Source: Symbiodinium natans (taxonomy: Eukaryota > Sar > Dinophyceae > Suessiales > Symbiodiniaceae). From it: a DNA stretch of 64,000 nt. This document shows positions 41,900-53,715 of this stretch, one piece after another. Under the pieces are notes generated by a model that ran no database searches, had not been told where the DNA came from, and worked only from the letters and a program-made list of their open reading frames with translations. The stretch is taken from assembly GCA_905221605.1 (NCBI GenBank), contig CAJNDS010000550.1, forward strand, positions 38,501 through 102,500, in the 5' to 3' direction. A program made the translations under genes and the position numbers. Position 1 is the first letter of the stretch. Each line of letters opens with the position of its first letter.

Positions 41900-41979
41900 G
41901 GGGTACGGAAATAAGGGACCCTAGTATCAACCCCCAATAGTAGGATTCCCTTATACTAAGGACCCCAAGAAGGTACCTA
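41900..41979. mobile_element. Family E element, reverse orientation (E2)
   Basis: ACGGAAATAAGGGACC, then AATAGTAGGATTCCCTTATA, then AGGACCCC and AAGGTACC: reverse complement of the E consensus. A G run (41888-41903) occupies the place of the GGGGGTTT end. Confidence 0.7.
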
Positions 41980-42444
41980 AACCCGAACCCTAAACTCTAA
42001 ACCCCGAACCCCAAACCCTAAACCCCAAACCCAAGACCCCAACCCCTTTACTCGCAGTGATTAGTGGAAACCTCAACCTTCGACCACCTGAGCTCTTGGA
42101 AATCCCTAAGCCCGCAGTACGCCAAACCCTGCCTCAAGGCTCCTAATGTAGTACCGTATTGGTGTCGTATACTGTAATCCCCTCCAACCCACCCCCGAAA
42201 AAGGAACTACATTGGACCCTAAACCCTAAACCCTAAACCCGAAACCCGAAACCCTAAACCCAAAACCCAAAACCCAAAACCCAAAACCCAAAACCTAAAC
42301 CCTAAACCCTAAACCCTACAGGCCAAGGGGCCACTAGGTCGAACAGCCATCGTCTCGGCAGGCAGGTCATCTCTTGCCAATCTCGGTACCTCCGGAGGCC
42401 ACGCAGAAACTTGAAACCTGAGACCTGAATACACCCTGTATAAC

Positions 42445-42575
42445 CCCTAAACCCTAAACCCTAAACCCTAAACCCTAAACCCTAAACCCTAAACCCTAAA
42501 CCCTAAACCCTAAACCCTAAACCCTAAACCTAAACCCTAACCCTAAACCCTAAACCCTAAAACCTAAACCATAAA
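42445..42575. repeat. CCCTAAA interstitial array
   Basis: About 18 units with occasional CCTAAA or CCCTAA slips toward the right. Confidence 0.96.
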
Positions 42576-42830
42576 CCCTATAATCACCACACCTGAGGGC
42601 CTGTTTTTCAAGGCTTTGAGGACTTTTAGGGTGGAGATTTAAGTTTCCACGCAGCTCTAAATACCAAGAGGCCAGGGCAGGCGGAGGGTTTTGAGTTTCA
42701 GGGTGGTAAGGGAGGGGTGGGCGGCATCCAGCGTGATTTGTAGGGTACGAACACAGCAGCCAACGTCGGCTCAGATTTTCCACACCCCCCGCCCAACTCT
42801 GTTCATTCTCGGGTGTTGGGCACCCTGACC

Positions 42831-42869
<39 letters not shown>

Positions 42870-43653
42870 ACCCTGAACCCTCTAACCCAGAAGCACTCGA
42901 ATTCCCAGTTTCATTGTAAATGCCCCCCCAGGGACGCAAGGTTGAGGCCGCTGGGTTTCTCGAGAAGCGAGGGTTTAGGGTTTAGGGTTTAGGGTTTAGG
43001 GTTTAGGGTTTAGGGTTTAGGGTTTGCTTGCAAAAGGGGGCATACCCAAGGTTCCTGGTGGAACTGGAAGTAACTCGAAGCCCTAACTCACCCTGACCCC
43101 TCAAACCCTGAATCAACCCTAAACCCTAAAACCGCAAAAAACTAAAAAACCTAAATCCCTAAAACACCAAACAAACCCCAAACCCTGCCCCCTCCTTTTT
43201 TGTGCGTTTGCACAAGCTGCTTCGGGCATTTGTTGTACTTTGCCATGCCGCAGGGCAAGGCCCTGCCTAAATACATCTGATGCTCCGGAGTGGCCGTCCG
43301 CCCTCAACCCTAAACCCTCAACCCCAAACTTTAGGCCCTAAACCCGAACAAACCCTAAACCCTAAATCCTAAAGCCTCAACCCTGAACCCTAAACCCCAA
43401 ACCGCAAAAGACCGAAGCCCTAAACTCTATGTAGCCGCAGTCTGGAATTAATCCTAAGTTCTAGACCTAAGCATATCCAGGCCTGCTTCTGAAAGACCCT
43501 AGGACCACGGCTTTAAGAAGCGTATATCTCCCAAAACAAGGGGTGTAGGGTTTTAGGGTTTATAGGGTTTAGGGTTGAGGGTTGAGGGTGGAGGAGGGTT
43601 TAGGGTTTGCGGCTTAGTTCCCAAAGACTATAGTCCGTGTGACAGGACCCCCG

Positions 43654-43702
43654 CCCCCCCCCCCCTCCCCCCCCCCCCTCCCCCCCCCCCAAAAAAAAAA
43701 AA
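43654..43702. repeat. C-rich tract with A run
   Basis: Three C blocks separated by T, then about 12 A. Makes a poly-Gly frame on the minus strand (43600-43800) that is not a gene. Confidence 0.85.
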
Positions 43703-44089
43703 GAGGCTACCCCTATGGTAGGAACTCCACCAAGTACCCTTTTACCAGTAGCTACGGCACCTTGCCCTTTATTGCAGGGCATAATCCCGCTAAAACCCAA
43801 ACCTAAAAACCCTAACCTCGAAACACAAAACCCTCAACTTTAAACTCCTAAACCCTTACAACCCTAAACTCCCTAACCCTAACAACCCTATACTCCTAAA
43901 CTCCTAAACTCCTAACCCTAAACCCTAAACCCTAAACCCTAAACCCTAATCCCTCCCTAAGAGTTGCGGCGGGAACCAGCACCACTCCAGAACTAAATGC
44001 GCATGTAAATGCGGCCTCGGGCGCCCGGAAGCTTCAAGGACCCTGGGTCTTTTTGGGGCTAGGCTTAGGGGTTGGGATTAGGGCTTGGG

Positions 44090-44226
44090 TTGGGATGTTC
44101 CCCTAGGGCCTTAGGGGTGTAGGGTTTAGGGTTTAGGGTTTCGGGTTTAGGGTTGTTCCCCTAACACTAACATTTGGGTACTATAACTCCCATGAAGGGC
44201 TGTTAGTATAAGGGGGAACATCCCAA
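44090..44226. mobile_element. Family C element (C2) carrying a telomere-like insert
   Basis: Ends TTGGGATGTTCCCC and GGGGAACATCCCAA with GGCTTGGG duplicated outside both (44082-44089 and 44227-44234), an exact 8-bp target duplication. Its left arm is split: TGTTCCCCTA occurs at 44096-44105 and again at 44154-44163, with 48 bp of TTTAGGG-type sequence between. Confidence 0.85.
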
Positions 44227-44410
44227 GGCTTGGGACTTAGGGTTGAGGGTGTGGGGTTTCGGGGTTTAGGGTTTAGGGTTCAGGGCTTAGGGGTGGTTAT
44301 CCAGCGAGTATAGAACTTGGGGTTTGGGGTTCTGGGTGGGGGGTTGCGTCGGGTCCATTTGGGGGGCTCTCAAGCCAAATAGGCTGGGGGCAGGATGCAG
44401 GGTCCCTTGT

Positions 44411-44515
44411 CTACCATTTGCTTAAGGGAACCAAAGGGGCAATGCAGGGATGCTTACTCATGTAAGTTTTTTTTGGGGGGGGGGGGGGGGGGGGGGGTTC
44501 TTAAGCAAATAGTAG
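44411..44515. mobile_element. Family D element with internal G run (D3)
   Basis: CTACCATTTGCTTAAGG and CTTAAGCAAATAGTAG ends. The GGGGG of the right arm is expanded to a G run (44475-44497). Confidence 0.75.
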
Positions 44516-44519
44516 TCAT

Positions 44520-44625
44520 CCTAAACCCTAAACCCTAAACCCTAAATCCTAAACCCTAAACCCTAAACCCTAAACCCTAAACCCTAAACCCTAAACCCTA
44601 AACCCTAAACCCTAAACCCTAAACA
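44520..44625. repeat. CCCTAAA interstitial array
   Basis: About 15 units beginning immediately after the family D element. Confidence 0.97.
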
Positions 44626-45077
44626 GGGAGAGGTTCTGGCCTTCCTTAAGCTTGCTCCGGCAGATGCCCCGCGAGGCTCAAATAACAAGCCCACGACGCA
44701 CGCAAATCCCAGCGCACCCCACAGGTCCAAACCTACCGGGCTCAACGGCTGCGAGGGTTTAGGGTTTAGGGTTTAGGGTTTAGGGGTTAGGGTTTAGGGT
44801 TTAGGGTTTAGGGTCATGCGTTTAGGGTTTATTCAAAGCTTTAAGAGCTGGGCGGAGGGCTCTGCGGTTGGCGCTTACGGGTTCAGGGCTTGGGTTCTTT
44901 AAAGTCGCCCGTGGAACTTCCCTCTGTAGCTCTTCTTTATAGGAATCGCTAGGGCAGTTCCACGGTCCGCGCAGAGACTCCAATACCCCTCAAATAAGGA
45001 ATATTTCTTTTAATCATAGAAGGAAAATTCCTTCATCACACAAGGAACCCTAGTATATTTTATAAGGAAAAAAGGAG

Positions 45078-45170
45078 ATACCCCTTATATACCCTATGCA
45101 GCCCAGGGGCCCATACATCACAATCCCTTAAAGGAGGTAACGGACCACATGAAGGGCCCATGTAACTGGC
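45078..45170. mobile_element. Family F element (F4)
   Basis: CCCCTTATATACCCTATG, GGGGCCCATACATCA, TTAAAGGAGGTAACGGACC and GGGCCCATGTAACTGGC match F1/F2; left end unclear. Confidence 0.7.
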
Positions 45171-45584
45171 GACAGATCCTAAATCTGAGCCCTCAGCTAG
45201 GGTTCAGGGCTTGGGATGTCTACAGGGGGTTGAAAACCAAGACAAAGAGACGGTTCAACCGAGCGGACTGCAGTTGCGGTGTTCCGGGTTCAGGGTTTAG
45301 GGCTCCAGATCGAAAACTCTGCACACGACACAGTCCGAAACCCTGCCGCGAAAACTGCTCAGGGCCTTGTGCCTTCGAAATAGGGTTGAGGGTTTAGGGG
45401 TTACTAGGTTCAGCAGGACCTGGGAGCGCAGGGAGAGTTGCAAAGATCCCTCCTGCCTTCTCAGGGCAGGCGGGTGCTGCGACTTACTTCGGAGGGATTT
45501 TTGCCGCGGCTGCTTGGCACTCCATGAGGATCTGCATACGGGGCTTAGGGTTCAGTTTAGGGCCCTTCCCTACTTCGGGTTTAG

Positions 45585-45690
45585 GGTTTAGGGCTTATAG
45601 GGTTTAGGGTTTAGGGTTTAGGGTTTAGGGTTTAGGGTTTAGGGTTTAGGGTTTAGGGTTTAGGGTTTAGGGCTTAGGGTTTAGGGTTTA
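45585..45690. repeat. TTTAGGG interstitial array
   Basis: About 13 units with one GCTTAGGG variant. Confidence 0.96.
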
Positions 45691-47147
45691 GGGTCCTTCT
45701 GTGTTTTAGGTTTGGGTCTGGAGGGCCTAGAATTTTGGATTGAGGAATGTATACCAGCATCGTCTACAGCATCCAGCCCAACATGCAAAACCATTTAGGG
45801 CTTGGGGTCTCAGGCGCCCCCAACAAAAAGTAAAAACAAAGAATAACACAAGTCCCTACAACCTTTAACCCTGTCATGAGCCCTATGCCCTAGACCCAAA
45901 ACTAACCTTCCCTAAACCCTAAAACCCTAAACCCTAAACCCCAAACCCTAAACCCGAAAAACCCTAAAAAACCCTAAAAAAACCTAAAACAAATAACCCT
46001 AAAAACCTTAAACCCTATGACATTATGATGCCTTTCTGGGATCAGGCTCAGAAGTGCACAGCGGTTGCCCCGTCCGGGCCTCCCCCAGGGTCACTGAACC
46101 AGGGCCTTGTCTGTCAGGGTTTAGTTTAGGGTATAGGGTTTATGGGTTTATGGGCCTAGACCGTTTTGCATGGGGTGCCCCCACGAGAGTCCCAAAAACG
46201 ACCCCGGCGCTCAGCGTCCACATTTTTCAACTTTTTTTTGGGGTACCGGCCACCCCAAATGACCCCCAAATGAGCGCGCATCATAAGCATCAGCGGGTCG
46301 GGCCTCGGGTTTCGGAAGCGGCTGGGAGCAGAAACCGCCGCAAGTACCGTGGTTTTCATGCGGTTATGGAAATTTCCGTGTTGAAGCCGCCATATGCTCC
46401 CAGAAGCCACCCGTGCCTCGAGGCCGGAGCCCCTTTCGTTCCTGATGCGCGGCTGGGGGAGGAGGGGGCTTCGTTTCTCCTTGGGGATCCTGGAAGCGAG
46501 CACCAGTAGCATCAGCGGCACCGTTGGGGCGGGGAGGGTGGGGGGTTGAGGGCAGCGGCAGGGGGAGCCTGGGAAGCATTGAAATTCCACGGTGGGCGTC
46601 CTTAGCCCTGCCTCCGCGTGCGCGCACGCGCGAGAGCAAGAAAAGAACTCATCCCGCGCACATCCCCCCCCCCCGCCGCGCCCGCTCAACAAAAACACAG
46701 ATATTTTTGGGTTTTCGCTGTTGTCGCTTTTTGCTTCGTTCTACATTGACTATTCATCATCATCTTCTTCTTATCGTCTTCTTCCGGCTGTGGGCGACAG
46801 GTTCCTTAGGGTTTAGGGTTTAGGGTTTAGGGTTTAGGGTTTAGGGTTTAGGGTTTAGGGTTCAGGGCTGAAAGAAGTCGGAGACACGCAATTGGCGGCC
46901 CGGTTGACGACCCCGAGGCCTGGCTGAGGGTTCAGGGTTTAGGGTTTAGGGTTTGGGGTTTGGGGTTTAGGGTTTAGGGTTTAGGGTTTAGTGTTTGGAG
47001 TTTGGGGTTTGGGGCTTGGGGTTTGGGGCTTAGGATTTAGGGTGTAGGGTTTGGGGTTTGGGGTTTGAGGTTTGGGGTTCGGGGTTTTGTCGACCTTGAG
47101 TGGCCTACTGAAGTAAGCCTCCCAAGCACTGCACTAATTGTCACCTG

Positions 47148-47535
47148 GGTGCCTTACTATAAGGGCTTCCTACCATTTGGGGGTCTATATTGGGGGTGTC
47201 CGAAATTATGGGCACCTATTGGGGTGCTTACTAGGCTTTAGGGTTTGGGGTTTAAGATATTAGCTCAGGCAATCCTACTATATGGGTCAAAATTCGCGGT
47301 CTCTTGTTTTTGTAAACCCCCAATGGGGGTTTCCGAAATGAGGGGTACCTTTTGGGGTGTTCCCCCCTTCTACTAACAGCCCTTGATAGGAACTACAATA
47401 CGGGGGGTACTAACATCCCGATTAAGGAGTTTTTTAGTATACGGGGGAACGCCCCAAGGTACCTTGCTACAAGGGAATCCTATTATTTGGGGGGTCCATC
47501 TTTTGGTCCCTCATTTTCGTAAACCCCCATATGGG
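47148..47535. mobile_element. Nest of family E fragments with inserted family C element
   Basis: Three E-derived segments (47148-47232, 47262-47351 and 47458-47530) share CCGAAAT, GGTACC, AAGGG(C/A)(A/T)TCCTA and GTAAACCCCC phrases. The last two are parts of one element split by C3. Confidence 0.72.
47352..47457. mobile_element. Family C element (C3) inserted in E, 8-bp duplication
   Basis: TTGGGGTGTTCCCCCC then TTCTACTAACAG at the left and TTAGTATACGGGGGAACGCC then CCAA at the right. GGTACCTT flanks both sides (47344-47351 and 47458-47465). Confidence 0.82.
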
Positions 47536-48121
47536 GCTTCCAGAGCTTCAACAATCCTAAAAGGACCGAGAATGTGGTGACTACTCCAACTAGACATACC
47601 TTCACCAGATCCCCAAAACTACCATAAAGAGATGACCTACATCTCTGTGATCGGTGTTGACAAGGGAAATTAACAAAAAAGGGAGGGCCCACTAACCTGA
47701 AACAACATAGCCCTATGTACTAACCTATCAAAAACCAGCGACCCCTAACCATAAACCCTTAACCCTACAAGCCCTAATCCTAAACCCTAAAGCCCCATGA
47801 ACTCTATAAACCGTAAACGCAAAGCCCCTATGCTGCGCCGGCTCTGCTCAGAATTCTCCCCTCTCCCCCTTCCCCCGTTGGGTTTAGGGCGGGTTAGGAT
47901 TTAGGGCCTTCCCTGACCCCCCTTCCGCTGTCCGACCCCCCCCCCCCCCCTCTCCACTCCCATCCCAGAAAAAATCTGGATTCAGTGGTTTGCTGCTTAG
48001 CATACATGCGTGGCTCGCCTGCAATAAACGCTGAACTCCAAACCCTAATTCTGCAACGTGAGAGAGGCCCGCGAAGCCGAAACAATCGTCAACTCTCATC
48101 TCCCAAAAACCCAGGGTAATT

Positions 48122-48190
48122 CAAGGAAGCAAGGAAGCAAGGCAGCAAGGAAGCAAGGAAGCAAGGAAGCACGAGCAAGGAAGCAAGCAA
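48122..48190. repeat. AAGCAAGG octamer repeat
   Basis: About eight units of AAGCAAGG with minor changes (GGCAGCAAGG, CACGAGCAAGG). Confidence 0.92.
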
Positions 48191-48262
48191 TGAGCCACGC
48201 ACCAGGAACCTTGCCTGGCAGAGGAGGAGGCTTGCGTTCGACAGCCGCTCCTGGTTCTGTGC

Positions 48263-48385
48263 TTAGGGTTTAGGGTTTAGGGTTTAGGGTTTAGGGTTCA
48301 GGGTTTAGGGTTTAGGGTTTAGGGCTTAGGGTTTAGGGTTTAGGGTTTAGGGTTTAGGGTTTAGGGTTTAGGGTTTAGGGTTTAG
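48263..48385. repeat. TTTAGGG interstitial array
   Basis: About 17 units with single CTTAGGG and TTCAGGG variants. Confidence 0.97.
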
Positions 48386-48897
48386 GCCTGAACCTCTAAC
48401 GGTTTAGTTTAGGGTTTCGGGTGTAGGGCTTAGGGTTTAGGCTTCGCCAGAGGCCCCCGTCCTCAAAAGAGTTCCCACTTGTCAGGGTTATTCAGGGTAT
48501 GGGGTTTAGGGTTTAGGGTTTAGGGTTTAGGGTTTAGGGTTTAGGGTTTAGGGTTTAGGGTTCAGGGCCCCTAACACAAGAATTTGAGGCTTTCTAGGCT
48601 AGTAGGGAATGAAGGGGTAGCAACACTTGCAGAATGGGTATGTTGCGACGGGCAGCTTTTTCATACGAACGTTATCGTGAACATGAACAGGCAACACTGG
48701 CGAACGAAACAAACCTAACGCCTTCCTGCAAAGATAGCAACAACAGCCTTCGTGAATTGGAAAGGAAGGGCGTAGTATTTCCCTTCAGTAAGCAGGCAAC
48801 CCCATGTTGTTGCTTGGGCTCGAAGTCAAAGCTCCTCGCCACACTTTGTGTGCCTTTCAAGTACTCCCTGAACTTTTTGAAGTAGGCAGCTTGCTCC

Positions 48898-48990
48898 CTA
48901 AACCCTAAATAACCCTAAACCCTAAACCCTAAACCCTAAACCCTAAACCCTAAACCCTAAACCCTAAACCCTAAACCCTAAACCCTAAAC
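48898..48990. repeat. CCCTAAA interstitial array
   Basis: About 12 units; orientation opposite to 48263-48385 and 48500-48565. Confidence 0.97.
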
Positions 48991-49819
48991 GGCTCAAGTC
49001 GTCATGGAGAGCTCGGTACGTCTGGCTGGACACAGCCTCAAGCAGTTCAGCACGCGTTCGCCAGGGCAGGGAGGTAAGCTCGCCAAGGTCTTCCAAAAGT
49101 TTCGAAAGGTCCTGGCCAAACGCAGGCCGCTGCAAATCTCCATTTTGTTTGCGGCGGACGTCTGCCGACACTGATGCCACTGAAACTGCTCTGCCCACTG
49201 CACAAGTTGGGATGAGACAAACGGACTTTAAGGGAACCGCCTGTAGTCACGCCCCCCGGCAGGCCTTGGGGACCAAATGAACCCCAGGAACGCTGTGTGG
49301 CTCATATGTCTTATTCGTAAGCTGTAGCTACAGCTTGTAGGGTGTAGGAATGCTCGTAGTCTAGGTTTAGGGTTTAGGGTTTAGGGTTTTGGGTTTAGGG
49401 TATACGAGGGATCAGGCGAAGCACGTGATGAACGCCTTCGCTCTGTTTCCTTCGTGCCACGCCCTGGCGAATCCCAGCTTCCAAAACTCACACGCCGCAA
49501 AGCCCTGAACCCTAAACCCTAAACCCTAAACCCTAAACCCTAAACCCTAAACCCTAAACCCTAAACCGGAAACCCTAAACTTGGGAACTCATCCCACAGT
49601 CCTGTCGCACCCGCAAGAAGTAGTTCTTCTGGCCCAGATCTGCTTGCAGCCTGATGTGATGTCCCGAGCATCGTGCAAAAAGCTAAACGGCTAAACGACT
49701 AAACGGCTAAACGGCTAAACCCTAAACACTAAACCCTAAACCCTGAACCCGAAACCCTAAACCCCTAAACCCCTAAACCCTTAAACCAACCAGCAACGCG
49801 GCTTCATGCAAGTTGCTAA

Positions 49820-49897
49820 GGGTAGTTACTTGGCGCCCTAATATGGTCTCTTACCTCCCCGGAAGGGTTCTGAAGTATGGGCCCTTCGGTGTTACAG
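49820..49897. mobile_element. Family F element, partial (F5)
   Basis: GGTAGTTACTTGGC left end and TGAAGTATGGGCCC interior resemble F1; the right end runs into a TTTAGGG array. Confidence 0.5.
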
Positions 49898-52136
49898 GGT
49901 TTAGGGTTTAGGGTTTAGGGTTTTAGGGTTTAGGGTTTAGGGTATATACGGGGTAGAAACGACCCCAAGATGCCTAAGATGGGCAGGAATTGCTCAGCAG
50001 GACCTTTGGGAGATTGTTCATGTCCCTTTTGTGGGGGTAGAAGGTGATCCTATGTATGAATATTTAAGCTTTAGGGTTCTTAGGGTTTAGGATAATGAGG
50101 GTTTTTGTAGTTCTCTAAGAAAGTTTCAGGTCAAAGGAAGAGTTGACGGTCTGCTCGCCCTTTTTTCGTCCAAGCCCCATGAATGCTCAAGATGCATGAG
50201 GGGGCTGGGGGGGGGGCTAGGGCAGCCTATGCCCTGAGGGTATCCAAAAATAAAAATAAGAGTAAGAATCCTACTGAGTATGGTTGGGTTTAGGGTTTAG
50301 GGTTTAGGGTTTAGGGTTGTGGGTTTAGGGTTTAGGGTGAGGGTTTAGGGTTTGTTGGTTTGCTGAATTCCGAACGATGAAAACCACAACACAGCCAAGA
50401 ATGAGCTGTAAGTGCATCTCACGAGGTATGCCATGTTTGGCAGCTGCTATACTCTTCTGTTCTACAGGAGCCATGCCGAACAGCAAGCCAGGACCGTGCG
50501 CAAGAGTCACCTATGATTGATGGGTCCGGAACTGTGCATCAGTTCTTCAGTCACGGGGGATGGGGTTTTGGGCTCTCTCGGTACTTTGCTTCTACTCTAG
50601 CCGGGGTTGTTGCCGCTGATCTGTAGGATTTGGGCTGCAGGCCCGACATCCGAAGCCCTGAGCCCTCAAGCCTAAACCCCAAACCCCAAACCCCAAACCC
50701 TAAACCCCAAACCCTAAACCCTAAACCCTAAACCCTGAAGCTGCACTTCAGGAACCCTAAGCCCTAGAGCTTTTGAGGGCGGCAGGTGGCTTGGTCTGGT
50801 GCTCTGCGAAGTCTGTGGCGAGCTGCATCAGCCTCTGCATACAGGGTTTAGGGTTTAGGGTTTAGGGTTTAGGGTTTAGGGTTTAGACTTGTGGGCTACT
50901 TGTGGGCACCAGGGTTCGGGACACGGAGCTTTGGGGTCCAATTTGCCATGTTCAGAGGGCTCAGAGTTTCGGATGCAAGGCTTCGGGCTAAGGCCTAAAC
51001 CCTCAACCCTAAACCCTCAACCCTAAACCCTGAACCCTGAACCCGAAACCCTAGCTTTTGTGAATTTTTAGTGTGTGAATGTGGAAGGCGTCAGCCTTCA
51101 GTCTGCCGAGGCTTCCGGGCAGTTGAAAGCAGAGTTTTTGTTTGCTGGGCGTTGAGGGTTTAGGGTTGATGTTTAGGGTTTAGGGTTTAGGGCTTAGGGT
51201 TTAGGATTTCCAGGGTTTAGGGTTTAGGGTTTAGGGCTTAGGGTTTGGGGGCTTAGGGTTTAGGACTTCTAGGGTTTAGGGCTTAGGGCTTAAGGTTTAG
51301 GATTTCTAGGGTTTAGGGTTTAGGGTTTAGGGTTTAGGGTTTAATTCATGGGGCCTGCTGCGGTGGATTTGGAGCCCCTGTCCTGATTGCTATGGACTTT
51401 TCTGCGCCCGCGTTCACGCGCACCAGATAGGGTTTGGGGTTTGGGGTTTGGGGTTTGGGGTTTAGGGTTTAGGGTTTAGGGTTTAGAGTTTAGAGTTTAG
51501 GGTTTAGGGTTAGGGTTTAGGGTTTAAGACTTAGGGTTTAGGGTTTAGGGTTCAGGGTCCCATGGTTCGCAGTAGGGTTTTGGGCTTCCCCGCCTCTCCC
51601 CACTGCGGTTCATGGTCTGAGGGTGCATGGTCTATGGAGGATTCAGGGTTTTAGGGTTTAGGGTGTTTTCTGGGTTTCGGGTTTAGGTGTTAGGGTTGCC
51701 TCCTCCCCACTGTGCTTCAGGGTTCTAAGCCCAAAATCCTGAAGAACAATCCTGGGTGTTCCAGGGCTGTGAGGATGATCATGTGGTTCGGGCTTTAGGT
51801 TTAGGGTTTAGGGTTTTGAGGGCCCACAAGGGGTTCTCAATTCTTAACATTGCCTACAAAGGGAGCCCGGTTGCAGAGTTTAGGGTGCCTAAACCGAATC
51901 CTCCAACTTTCAACGACCAGACACCCAAATAACTACAGTAATCTGACACCGTTAATACATGATATACAGGTTGCTGTCGGAAAGGCCTATAACCCCAAAA
52001 CCCAGTACACCCTAAGCCCTAAACCCTAAACCCTAAACCCCAAAAACAGCCCCCAGCAAAGGCAAGTGACTTGGCACCCTCTGACGATTGCAAGCTTTGC
52101 GCAATATCCGCCAGGCGCTGCAAATGGCCCCTTGGA

Positions 52137-52238
52137 CTACTATTTGCTTAAGAACCCCCCGCCCCGTCAAAATCCTATATGACGCTTGTAAGGAGAATAT
52201 GTCTACTTTTTCGGGGGTTCTTAAGCAATTGGTAGTAG
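52137..52238. mobile_element. Family D inverted-repeat element (D2)
   Basis: CTACTATTTGCTTAAGAACC and GGGGGTTCTTAAGCAATTGG then TAGTAG ends, about 100 bp. No clear target duplication. Confidence 0.8.
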
Positions 52239-52344
52239 AGCTGCGATCTTTTTGGTATTTGGCCATAGGGCTTGGGGGGTTAGGGTTTAGGATGTGGGGT
52301 TTAGGGTTTAAGGTTTAGGCTGAACCTACAGCACTTGATTCTAA

Positions 52345-52455
52345 GGTTGGTCCCTTACCCTTGTTTAAAGGGATTTACAGGGATCCGAAGTATGGGCCCT
52401 CGTTATGTCGAGTGTATGTAAGGGGTCTTTAACAGGGGACCCAAATTAAGGGCTC
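52345..52455. mobile_element. Family F element, reverse orientation (F6)
   Basis: TTGGTCCCTTACCCTTG, then GAAGTATGGGCCC, then GTATGTAAGGGGTC and a final GGGGACCC: F motifs in reversed order. Confidence 0.55.
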
Positions 52456-52642
52456 AAGCCCTAAATCCAAAACTGGTATTTGGCCGTAGGGCTTGGGGGT
52501 TTAGGCCCTTTAGGCTTTATAGGGTTTAGGGTTTAGGGTGTGGGGTTTGGGGTGCAGGGGTTTCGGGTCGTGGGGTTCGGATATGCCAGGGCTGAGCGCA
52601 TGAGTTCAGGTTGAGCGCTCATTTGGCGCTGCTTAGTTTCAG

Positions 52643-52830
<188 letters not shown>

Positions 52831-52998
52831 AGTACGTGTAGTACTAGTAGTACTGCTTCAGGTCTTGCGAGAAGGAATTGGGGGTAGGAGGACCTGCAGC
52901 CGAGTATCTGACAGTTCGCCTGAAATTTTGTTACCTCCCGCAGTTCGGGATCTTGTGTTGACGCAGCTGCAGACTCCCTGCATGTGCTGAAGGCCTTA

Positions 52999-53105
52999 GT
53001 AGCCCAGTAACCATACTACAATGAGGGCACCCTCTTTTTGGGTTGGTTACTTTGTGTAAGGGAAACCAGAACCAACAAAAAGGGTAAAGGGTACCACTGG
53101 GCTAT
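52999..53105. mobile_element. Family A inverted-repeat element, best copy (A1)
   Basis: TAGCCCAGT (53000-53008) and ACTGGGCTA (53096-53104) are exact inverted ends. The interior has GGGCACCC, TTTTTGGGTTGGTTAC, then GGGAAACC and AACAAAAAGGG. Non-coding, MITE-like. Confidence 0.82.
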
Positions 53106-53244
53106 CAAGAGGCATCCACGTCCCCAGCTTCCTTGGTGTACAGCAGCTTCCTCTGCCGTTGCTGGACCTCATGATCCACAGAAGGGATGCTCAACGACTC
53201 TGGCCTCTTAATGCCTTTCAGACTCAGGGTTGAACAATGTTGGA

Positions 53245-53386
53245 GGTTTAGGGTTTAGGGTTTAGGGTTTAGGGTTTAGGGTTTAGGGTTTAGGGTTTAG
53301 GGTTTAGGGTTTAGGGTTTAAGGTTTAGGGTTCAGGGTTCAGGGTTCAGGGTTCAGGGTTCAGGGTTCAGGGTTCAGGGTTTAGGG
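53245..53386. repeat. TTTAGGG then TTCAGGG array
   Basis: About ten TTTAGGG units followed by about eight TTCAGGG units, a local expansion of one variant. Confidence 0.96.
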
Positions 53387-53488
53387 TTGGGATGTTCCCC
53401 CCCTATACGAGCAGTCCTTAAGAGGGATTCCAGTACCCCCTCTTACAGACCCTATTAAGGACTGAAACTGTAAGCGTGAACGTCCCAA
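53387..53488. mobile_element. Family C element (C4) inserted in a TTTAGGG array
   Basis: Ends TTGGGATGTTCCCC and GTGAACGTCCCAA; GTTTAGGG flanks both sides (53379-53386 and 53489-53496), an 8-bp duplication, though in repeat DNA such a match is less telling. Confidence 0.82.
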
Positions 53489-53715
53489 GTTTAGGGTTTA
53501 TAGGCTTTTGGCCCATTTGTAGGGTTTAGGCCTCATTTGGATGCAGGGGGAGGGGGGGAGGGGGACAAGGTGGGATCGGAGAGGCTAGGGCACTTAGGGC
53601 TGCGGCAGCAGCATGTTAAGTCCTCCACGGCGTTCAATTTGGGTTGCGCCAGGGTTTGGCGAAACGCTTGCGCGGACTTTCGCACCATGCCTTCACGCTT
53701 GCAAACTCCCTTGAA

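Larger units (their letters stand above)
40670..44089. other. Gene-free repeat mosaic
   Basis: No gene seen. Short C run at 40674-40690; degenerate CCCGAAA/CCCTAAA at 40980-41055 and 42215-42300; CCCTAAA at 42445-42575; CCCTCAA at 42830-42885; TTTAGGG at 42970-43022; many single heptamers at 43300-43420 and 43800-43960. Family D at 41154, E at 41900. C-rich tract with interspersed T and an A run at 43654-43702. Spacers 41590-41890, 42590-42800 and 43030-43110 show nothing recognised. Confidence 0.8.
44626..47147. other. Gene-free repeat mosaic
   Basis: No gene seen. TTTAGGG at 44756-44813, 45585-45690, 46805-46862 and 46935-47050; family F at 45078. The GC-rich spacer 46040-46800 contains overlapping frames on both strands (151, 180 and 99 codons), none with a recognisable domain and the last ending in heptamers. 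It is the longest non-repetitive stretch here and could hide an exon, but nothing supports one. Confidence 0.75.
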
